Positions 5,019 to 10,494 of a DNA stretch of 10,494 nucleotides are shown piece by piece. The notes under the pieces were generated by a model that was not told where the DNA came from, ran no database searches, and saw only the letters and a list, made by a program, of their open reading frames with translations. This DNA comes from Paenibacillaceae bacterium UBA6304 (GTDB taxonomy: Bacteria > Bacillota > Bacilli > Paenibacillales > Paenibacillaceae): NCBI GenBank assembly GCA_002439285.1, contig DJTQ01000168.1, positions 1 through 10,494 of the forward strand, given 5' to 3'. The position numbers were made by a program, and so were the translations under genes. Numbering within the stretch: position 1 is the first letter of the stretch; every line of letters begins with the position of its first letter.

Positions 5019-6008
5019 TCATGGTACTCCCTGCGTGCAGTCTGTTTCGAAATATCCGGAGGCCGCCGCATCTTTGGCATTTGCGAATACCTCTACCGGG
5101 TGAAACGGGAGCGGGCAAATGTCGGTAGAGACATATTGGATTCCGGTTTCCGGATGTGTACCGCCATAAATTGGCCGGTTTTTGACCAGTCGACCTCCAC
5201 CAAGCGCATAATTGTTATAGTACTTATTCCCGACAGGAATTCCTTGCAAGAAAACGAGCACGCCTACGTCATCGATGGTGTTATTCCATTCCTCCTGCGA
5301 AATGACCGGAAGGGTGAACCTGTACTGCACACCCAGTTTCCGGATAAATTCATTATGCCGGTTAATGATATCCCCTAAGTCATCTTCAATACTACGGACG
5401 ATCACCGACCGTCGCACCTGTTCGAAGGTTTCTGCATCTTGAAGAAGCGGAATGTTAAGCGATGCCCCAATGGACTCCCGCAAGCCTGTTGCCAGTTCTC
5501 CCGAGACGGGATTAATAACTGTAACCTGTTGATCCAGTGTAAATGATAGACTATTGCCATCAGCATCCTGATATACAAATGGTTTTTTGGGGCGCCAGCG
5601 ATGTTCGGCGACGGGATAACCGTCGTCGCCTGCCCGTTCTTCCATGGCATAAATGAAGTATCCGTCGTAATCAATTACTACTACTGCAGGAATATACTTC
5701 ATAAAAGCCTGCATGGCCAACGTATCATCGGTTAAATTAAAGTTCAGTGCCAATGTATTCTTTAGTGCCGTCAAAGCTGCTTCCTTGTCGGCCCGCATGA
5801 ATTTTGATGATCCGTAGCCCGATTCGTAGGATTGCAACTCATTTCGGTTCAGCATAACCCCCGCATCCTGGGCAGCCGTTCTTAAAGCCGCGGTATACCG
5901 GAGTTGGAGCCGATTTGTTTCTCTAAGCTGTTCCGCATCCCAACCGGAAATCCATAACATCGGACCTACGATCAATACAAAAATGATGGCCCAATCAGTA
6001 ATCTTCAT
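5019..6008 (-). CDS. Tad-locus single-span membrane protein, 329 residues, function unknown
   Basis: Last gene of the pilus operon. One N-terminal membrane helix (about residues 5-23, WAIIFVLIVGPMLWISGW) is followed directly by a heptad-like polar stretch (AEQLRETNRLQLRYTAALRTAAQDAG). A large domain of about 280 residues follows, predicted outside the membrane. Near the C terminus it has STDICPLPFHP and GYFETDC, giving two cysteines that could form a disulphide. I do not recognise a named domain. It resembles the long hypothetical protein found at the end of Bacillota Tad-type clusters and could be a minor pilin, tip protein or assembly factor. The ATG at 6006-6008 overlaps the upstream gene by 14 bases, with GGAGGT ten bases before it, so translation is probably coupled. 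There is no Gly-x4-Glu prepilin site. Confidence 0.8.
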   Translation of the reverse strand: MKITDWAIIFVLIVGPMLWISGWDAEQLRETNRLQLRYTAALRTAAQDAGVMLNRNELQSYESGYGSSKFMRADKEAALTALKNTLALNFNLTDDTLAMQAFMKYIPAVVVIDYDGYFIYAMEERAGDDGYPVAEHRWRPKKPFVYQDADGNSLSFTLDQQVTVINPVSGELATGLRESIGASLNIPLLQDAETFEQVRRSVIVRSIEDDLGDIINRHNEFIRKLGVQYRFTLPVISQEEWNNTIDDVGVLVFLQGIPVGNKYYNNYALGGGRLVKNRPIYGGTHPETGIQYVSTDICPLPFHPVEVFANAKDAAASGYFETDCTQGVP

Positions 6009-6549
6009 TCAATACCATACCTCCGTAGGACATACGTTGCGTGCGGTCGCTTCCGGGAACCAAGCCGAAGACAAAACCGGATAATATATCAAACGGAGAC
6101 CGGGACACTTTGATCAACGTCACGTTAAGATAATCACCGACTTCAAGTTTATATCTTCGTAAGTCCGGGTCATTCCCGGCTAGTGACGAGGGAAACATCA
6201 CCTGAAACATACTTGAAGAATAATTCGCATCATAAACCACACTGAATTCACCTTTGAATGTTGCCGGATCCGCCGGGTCGCCGTATTCGGGATGATATTT
6301 CTTATGGCGGTGTTCCAAATCAATATCATAGACCGCGCCTGTAATCTCCAGTTCGCGGGTGAAATCCTCGTACATCTCCGGTGAGATATATCCCTTGCTT
6401 CGTACGGCATCCGTAAATTGGACTAACGAGTTATGAGCCGACAGTACCCGGAGATCCTCCTCCCGTTGAGCAGACTGGACGGCGGGGAACAGAAATATCA
6501 GAATTACCGCCAGCAAAGCTGCCGCGATCTTTGATAAAGCATTGCCCAT
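5995..6549 (-). CDS. Tad-locus single-span membrane protein (pseudopilin-like), 184 residues
   Basis: An N-terminal helix (about 6-26, KIAAALLAVILIFLFPAV) is followed by QFTDAVRSKGYISPEMYEDF and then TGAVYDIDLEHRHKKYHPEY, a pattern I associate with TadE/TadF-like proteins of Bacillota Tad loci. The C-terminal part is predicted extracytoplasmic and ends with a moderately hydrophobic segment (SPFDILSGFVFGLVPG). Likely a minor pilin or pseudopilin sitting on the TadB/C platform; this is inferred from context, as no catalytic motif is visible. The ATG at 6547-6549 has AAGGGGG six bases upstream and begins 12 bases after the previous stop. Its 3' end overlaps the next gene by 14 bases. The processing site is unclear: the helix starts almost at the N terminus and lacks Glu at +5 of any Gly. 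Confidence 0.78.
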   Translation of the reverse strand: MGNALSKIAAALLAVILIFLFPAVQSAQREEDLRVLSAHNSLVQFTDAVRSKGYISPEMYEDFTRELEITGAVYDIDLEHRHKKYHPEYGDPADPATFKGEFSVVYDANYSSSMFQVMFPSSLAGNDPDLRRYKLEVGDYLNVTLIKVSRSPFDILSGFVFGLVPGSDRTQRMSYGGMVLNEDY

Positions 6550-6561
6550 ATTCCGCCCCCT

Positions 6562-6996
6562 TCAGTTTAGGTAAAAAGACAGCTTAGCCAAACGACCATA
6601 CGCATCAACCAGGGAGACTCCCCTGTAATCTCCATTCAAGTCCAATAGAGTTAAGGCAAATCCAAGATCTCGATCATAGGGCCCGGCTGGAGATAATCCA
6701 TATTCGGCTACATACGGAATTACCTTACCCTTGATGGAGATTTCCGTCTCCTCCAGCTCCCAGCTCCGCAAACCGTACAATATATCTAACCCCGGATAAA
6801 GATCAAAAGCGGAATTCTCTGGATTGTATTCAGTTTCCGATATGGCTACGCTTCGCGTTTGCGTATGAATAATAGGAACGAGGGTATCCAGAATCTCATC
6901 ATAACGCCGGTTATGATCTAGGGTAAGCAAAACAGCCCCAAGACTTAACGAAACAGCTGTGCAAAACCATAGCAGAGTTTTCAGACTGTTCAACAC
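6562..6996 (-). CDS. Tad-locus single-span membrane protein, 144 residues
   Basis: A small protein with one N-terminal membrane helix (about 6-26, KTLLWFCTAVSLSLGAVLL), then DHNRRYDEILDTLVP and a predicted extracytoplasmic domain of about 115 residues rich in Tyr, Leu and acidic residues. I recognise no named domain. Its place in a chain of four similar-topology proteins after the ATPase and platform genes suggests a minor pilin-like or scaffold component. The start is GTG (6996-6994), with a TTG directly after it (6993-6991). AAGGG lies two bases before the GTG and five before the TTG, so either could be used. The gap to the preceding gene is 18 bases and to the next gene 12. Confidence 0.75.
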   Translation of the reverse strand: MLNSLKTLLWFCTAVSLSLGAVLLTLDHNRRYDEILDTLVPIIHTQTRSVAISETEYNPENSAFDLYPGLDILYGLRSWELEETEISIKGKVIPYVAEYGLSPAGPYDRDLGFALTLLDLNGDYRGVSLVDAYGRLAKLSFYLN

Positions 6997-7014
6997 GTCC
7001 CTTCACTCTCCGGA

Positions 7015-7506
7015 TTACGGTATTACCGTTGTCTGAGTAAAAACCAATCCCCGTACAACGTTGGAGTTATCTTTGATCACCTTGGCTTTGAATTTCCCGC
7101 TCGGATTCACGTATTCATTAAGCTTCTCATTCCATGTGTTGCCGATATCCGCCAAACTGGTGCCGCTCACTGAACCGTATTCTTCGTTCGTCAGGGTGCC
7201 GTTGATTTTGAGAACGTCTCCGTACCATTGGCCTAAACTGTTCTTTCCCGTTTTGACTTGTATTCCGAACTCATCCCGGTCCTTAAATTTTCTTAAAGCA
7301 TTCGTTACCTGGGATCCACTGATTGTTGTTTCATCATAAACCGTAAAAGAAGCCTGCGAGAGCTCCGTTTGAATATCAGAGAAATTGTTTTGAGCTGTTT
7401 TTGTTGCTTCTTGGGCTGAAACAAACAGGATTACGACAATAGTAATCAAAGCGATCGTCAAAAAGATCCCCGCCGCCACCTTAAGTGCTGATGATGCATT
7501 ATTCAT
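7015..7506 (-). CDS. Tad-locus candidate filament subunit, single-span protein, 163 residues
   Basis: An N-terminal helix (about 10-30, VAAGIFLTIALITIVVILFV) runs into SAQEATKTAQNNFSDIQTEL, a long amphipathic helix of the kind that packs in type IV filaments. A globular part follows with TISGSQVTNALRKF, GTLTNEEYGS and a C terminus ending in TVIP. No other domain is recognised. It is the first of four bitopic proteins after the TadB/C gene and has the best ribosome site of the operon (AAGGAGG at 7523-7517, ten bases before the ATG). That would fit a subunit needed in many copies, hence the candidate major pilin call. Against this, it is far longer than Flp pilins (50-80 residues), and Gly13 is followed by IFLTI, with no Glu at +5. 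Pilin function is inference from topology and context. Confidence 0.75.
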   Translation of the reverse strand: MNNASSALKVAAGIFLTIALITIVVILFVSAQEATKTAQNNFSDIQTELSQASFTVYDETTISGSQVTNALRKFKDRDEFGIQVKTGKNSLGQWYGDVLKINGTLTNEEYGSVSGTSLADIGNTWNEKLNEYVNPSGKFKAKVIKDNSNVVRGLVFTQTTVIP

Positions 7507-7516
7507 AGATTTACTT

Positions 7517-7523
7517 CCTCCTT
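7517..7523 (-). promoter_or_regulatory. Full-consensus Shine-Dalgarno of the 163-residue gene
   Basis: AAGGAGG on the minus strand sits in the 18-base gap after the TadB/C stop (TAA at 7527-7525), ten bases before the ATG at 7506. It is the closest match to the anti-SD sequence among the operon genes in view. Confidence 0.7.
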
Positions 7524-7524
7524 A

Positions 7525-9603
7525 TTAGATATGTTGAATTTGTTCAAAATAAATGCCCATCTGCTCAAAGCTCATCCAGATCAGCGGAACGACCAAATAG
7601 GCAAACACGAGACAATACATCGGTGCAAAACCGATCATCCGCCCGATCCCCGCTTTCGTATCCAGCGATTTCTCATAATCCAGCCGTCTCCGCTCAAAAT
7701 GGTATGCCATCTCGCTCTCAAGTTCATCGAAGGCGTTGTAAATCGCGATTTTCTCCGCAGCAAGAAGAAGTTTGTCGGCCAGCTGACGGAATTCGTCCAA
7801 CCCGGCTTCTTCTTTCATTTGCCGCAGAGCATCTTCACCGCCGTGGCCGTAGTGGAGTAGGCATTTCTGAAGTGGAATTTTGAAGATGACAGCATACGAA
7901 TGCAGCCACTCCAGAATTTCCTCAACCGAAATCCGTTCCAGTTCCCGCAGAATGGAGATCATCGTTTGGAACTGGTACACCTCTTGTCTCATATCCATAA
8001 GTGACATCTTTCGTTGAAACATCAGCGTCCAGACCGGAACATAATACCCGATCCATCCGGCAACCAGCGATACGAGAAGCTCCCACCATTTCAGATACTC
8101 CGCATTCCAGCGTTCCACCTTCCCCATGACCCGCTCTACCGTCGCATTGAAATTATGGTCGTCCGGCTGTAATCCTTCTTCAGCCCATGACTTGGAGACG
8201 GATGTTGCAACCTTGTCATATTCAAGTTCCCGATTCATCCCGGTCTCCGTCATAATTCGCTTGTCCCTATCGACGATTTCAGTTGCTTCTTTAGCATCAT
8301 CCTGAGATAGGGTTCCAAAGAACACATAGCTTGATGGCGGCTCATTCAGAATCCATGTTCGGTTCTGCAAATGGAGATAAGAAAACGTACCCGCCATAAC
8401 AATCACACAGATCAGAAATAGGACAAGTCGCCTGATTTGTAAGGACTCTACATTTAGATGATGGTTACTATCTTTGAGCAATCTTAGAATCCGCTCATAA
8501 GCGGCGGACTTAGGCCTTGGAGTGAACCAGTCCGAACATTTCCGTACGAGCCTCCATTTCCTCAATGCAATTTCCCACGCAAACCGGTCTTTGCCGGCCC
8601 GATAAACACTTTCTTCCTCGCTCTTCAGCTTCTGAAGCAGCATATAGCAAATAAGAATGATTAGAAAAATACCGATTTTGGTCATTACACCGGTCTTACT
8701 CAAATAGAAGTGATCCATTAGCGGAAAGTTTCTTCGCGCCCAAAGCTCAATCGGCTTGGTAAAAAAAATCGGCACCAAGGCAATCAAATTCAAGCCCTTT
8801 AGCAAATAATCCAGTTTGCCCCGGCGGATCAGATCCAGTTGTATTTCACCCGTTAGACTGGTCAAACCCCGCAAATAGAGCGAACCCTTGTCCCTTTTGC
8901 GGTCCCCAAATTCCATGATCATTCGCGATATACCCGCAAAAGCCTTCAAAAAGCGATTTGGCGCCGTTTCATAATATTTCTCCAGAGCTTCGTCGGGGTT
9001 TACATCTGTTAAAGCTTCATGAATCCTATTGGCATGCAGAGCGACCTCTTCCCCAACGGATTCAACCGATTCTTCAATAGCATCGCTAACCATACCATGC
9101 CTGTGATAGGCTAGCCTGACGGAGCTGAATAAATCCAGCATTTGCTCCAGAAGCTTCGTTTCCAGCCGATTGACATAACCGTCCAGGATCAGCCCTTGAA
9201 TGACCACTGCCGCGATAAGCAATGATAGAAAAAATAACAAGCTCGGATTCATCACCGTCAGTAAGCCGATCACCGTTATGAATGTTCCCGCAATCAGGAA
9301 AACGAACTTCATCGTTTGCCGTCTTAAACTAAATTCGTCGTAAATCTGGACAACCGACAAGCGATATCGGACTTTCAACACATAATAACGCAGCGGCGGC
9401 AGCTTCATAAACAATGCGTAAGACTTCAGAAACAGAGCCGATAATCCGATTCGAATCCACCGGGAGACCGAATTTCCGTCATTGGCGAGGAATATCCCAT
9501 GCTCCTCTTCCCGCTTGGATATAAGCTTGCCCCATCCAAACAGGAGTACAAAACAGCATAAGGACAGGACGACAACGATCATGAGAACCGACTTAAGCTC
9601 CAA
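7525..9603 (-). CDS. TadB-TadC-like fused platform protein of a Tad/type IV filament system
   Basis: About 692 residues from a TTG start. Two tandem halves each hold a cytoplasmic T2SF/GspF-like helical domain. The first is about residues 150-270 (KLLEQMLDLFSSVRLAYHRHG to MIMEFGD); the second about 540-655 (YQFQTMISILRELERISVEE to HFERRRLDYEKS). Predicted membrane helices: about 5-24, 98-118, 121-141, 271-282, 310-325, 393-410, 508-529 and 656-678. A segment of about 100 polar residues (411-507) lies between helices six and seven, predicted outside. In classic Tad loci TadB and TadC are separate proteins of roughly 300 residues forming the inner-membrane platform turned by the TadA ATPase. 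Start: a frame-open ATG at 9651 would overlap the ATPase gene by 59 bases and lacks an SD. The TTG at 9603 has GGAGG seven bases upstream and overlaps only 11 bases, so it is preferred. Confidence 0.85.
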   Translation of the reverse strand: MELKSVLMIVVVLSLCCFVLLFGWGKLISKREEEHGIFLANDGNSVSRWIRIGLSALFLKSYALFMKLPPLRYYVLKVRYRLSVVQIYDEFSLRRQTMKFVFLIAGTFITVIGLLTVMNPSLLFFLSLLIAAVVIQGLILDGYVNRLETKLLEQMLDLFSSVRLAYHRHGMVSDAIEESVESVGEEVALHANRIHEALTDVNPDEALEKYYETAPNRFLKAFAGISRMIMEFGDRKRDKGSLYLRGLTSLTGEIQLDLIRRGKLDYLLKGLNLIALVPIFFTKPIELWARRNFPLMDHFYLSKTGVMTKIGIFLIILICYMLLQKLKSEEESVYRAGKDRFAWEIALRKWRLVRKCSDWFTPRPKSAAYERILRLLKDSNHHLNVESLQIRRLVLFLICVIVMAGTFSYLHLQNRTWILNEPPSSYVFFGTLSQDDAKEATEIVDRDKRIMTETGMNRELEYDKVATSVSKSWAEEGLQPDDHNFNATVERVMGKVERWNAEYLKWWELLVSLVAGWIGYYVPVWTLMFQRKMSLMDMRQEVYQFQTMISILRELERISVEEILEWLHSYAVIFKIPLQKCLLHYGHGGEDALRQMKEEAGLDEFRQLADKLLLAAEKIAIYNAFDELESEMAYHFERRRLDYEKSLDTKAGIGRMIGFAPMYCLVFAYLVVPLIWMSFEQMGIYFEQIQHI

Positions 9604-10494
9604 GGGCCTCCCTCCAATACTTATCTGCAAATTTCTCAAAAGCCGCGGCATCTGTCGGTAACATTTCTTGGGCCATTTTCTCTCGCATCAACGGAGAAAT
9701 CGGGTTTATGGCTACATAATCTCCGTTACGGTACTCAACAATCGCTCTCTCCACATAACTTTCATTCATGCGGCAGCACTCCGTAATCCGTTCTATGTAC
9801 CTGTTCCCTGCATGGTCCTTGCAAAGATGAATATCAAAATCCAACACGCCGGCTACCTGGTACTCGGCGATCTTTTCATCCCGGAACACCCCTGTTTTCA
9901 ACAAAGAATTCCGCAGCGACTCGATAAGATCACGGAACGTTTTTGCGTGATGGGTAAACAGCGTAAACAAACTTGCCACTTGAGCCATCTGAATCATCCA
10001 GGCCGCAACTTCATCCGTCGCTACCTCTCCAAGAATATTGACGGTACCATCCGTTTTTTTCTGTAAATCCAACCCGGCTTGTCCCGACACATACTCCGTT
10101 TCCCGAAAGGTCAAAATGTTTCTCGAGGAATAGATTCTCCGCAAATGAAGTTCAAACGACATCTCTTGTACCCGTAAGGTATAAGAAGGATAAATATGCT
10201 TGACCAGGGCCATGAGCAACGTTGTTTTGCCAGATCCTTGAGAACCCGTGATCGATGTGATGCGGCTTCCCTTCATCAAATATTTCAGCAGTTCGACCGG
10301 TAAATCGGAGTTATTCCCTTGAATCAACCCATCAAGGCTAGCGCTCTTCACATCAAACTTTCTGACGAAGAACGCCCATGACTCTGCGAAGGGCGGTCTC
10401 ACTACGACGACCCGTGAACCATCCTTCAACTCATTTACCTTATAACCGTTAGCTTCAGATAGCTGTCCCGGTAAATTGAATTTATAGATGTTCT
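9593..10494 (-). CDS. cpaF: CpaF/TadA-type secretion ATPase (GspE/VirB11 superfamily), 5' end beyond window
   Basis: About 299 C-terminal residues are visible. The frame stays open to the right edge (…YKFNLPGQLSEANGYK upstream of an internal TTG at 10429), so the start is outside. Seen in order: RVVVVRPPFAESWAFFVRKFD; Walker A GSQGSGKTT (10246-10220); an Asp-box-like stretch VQEMSFELHLRR; a Walker-B region NILGEVATDE; and a His box TLFTHHAKTFRD. The usual GEVRG is GEVAT here, losing the Arg; a strand-helix pattern and Glu are kept. Known for the family: a cytoplasmic hexameric ATPase that powers assembly of Tad pili through the TadB/TadC platform, which is the next gene downstream (11-base overlap). 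The whole downstream set appears co-transcribed from a promoter to the right of the window. Confidence 0.9.
   Translation of the reverse strand, partial: NIYKFNLPGQLSEANGYKVNELKDGSRVVVVRPPFAESWAFFVRKFDVKSASLDGLIQGNNSDLPVELLKYLMKGSRITSITGSQGSGKTTLLMALVKHIYPSYTLRVQEMSFELHLRRIYSSRNILTFRETEYVSGQAGLDLQKKTDGTVNILGEVATDEVAAWMIQMAQVASLFTLFTHHAKTFRDLIESLRNSLLKTGVFRDEKIAEYQVAGVLDFDIHLCKDHAGNRYIERITECCRMNESYVERAIVEYRNGDYVAINPISPLMREKMAQEMLPTDAAAFEKFADKYWREALGA

Noticed and set aside
4923..5378. 151-residue open frame on the plus strand overlapping the end of the 329-residue pilus-locus gene
   Set aside because: Mostly antisense to a well-supported gene, no SD before its ATG, and no recognisable protein character.
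7531..7883. Two overlapping plus-strand open frames of about 90-110 residues opposite the TadB/C gene
   Set aside because: Antisense shadows in a coding region with compatible codon use; no start signals and low-complexity products.
9668..10066. 132-residue plus-strand open frame opposite the ATPase gene
   Set aside because: Antisense to motif-bearing coding sequence (Walker B, His box); no SD and no family resemblance.
1..10494. CRISPR array, tRNA, rRNA, insertion sequence or phage attachment site
   Set aside because: No regularly spaced repeats, cloverleaf-like sequences, transposase or integrase motifs were seen on either strand.

Overview
The window reads as chromosomal DNA of a low-to-moderate GC, spore-former-type Bacillota, most likely a Paenibacillus relative. 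The reasons are AGGAGG-type ribosome binding sites, many strong intrinsic terminators, a thiN-type thiamine pyrophosphokinase, a small secreted NlpC/P60 hydrolase typical of that group, and a Gram-positive Tad-like pilus locus. The assignment rests on gene style, not on any search.

Left part (1-4768): five complete housekeeping or regulatory genes and one partial one, arranged mostly in convergent pairs separated by strong hairpin terminators. In order: the 3' part of an alpha/beta-hydrolase esterase (+); a TRIC-type cation channel family protein (-); thiN (+); a secreted NlpC/P60 peptidoglycan hydrolase (+) behind a 302-base leader rich in dyads; an OmpR-type response regulator (-) whose receiver has lost the phospho-acceptor Asp and its partner residues; and a ThiF/MoeB-type adenylyltransferase (-). 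Two thiamine-related genes lie about 1.7 kb apart but are not in one operon. The 250 bases between the adenylyltransferase and the pilus locus hold two dyad symmetries and a candidate promoter.

Right part (5019-10494, all minus strand): one tightly packed operon, with gaps of at most 18 bases or short overlaps, entering from beyond the right edge. In transcription order it encodes a CpaF/TadA-type secretion ATPase (5' end missing), a roughly 690-residue membrane protein that looks like TadB and TadC joined in one chain, and then four proteins with one N-terminal membrane helix each (163, 144, 184 and 329 residues). This is the core of a Tad-like type IV filament or secretion machine: the ATPase drives the TadB/C platform, and the four single-span proteins are candidate pilins, pseudopilins or tip/anchor proteins. 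None of the four shows a clear Gly-x4-Glu prepilin site, and no prepilin peptidase or Flp-like short pilin is in view. The filament subunit and its processing are therefore the main open question.

The strongest leads are the TadB-TadC fusion with its four bitopic partners, and the degenerate-receiver response regulator with no kinase beside it. Next come the paired dyads upstream of the NlpC/P60 gene and a 34-base dyad in front of the adenylyltransferase promoter.
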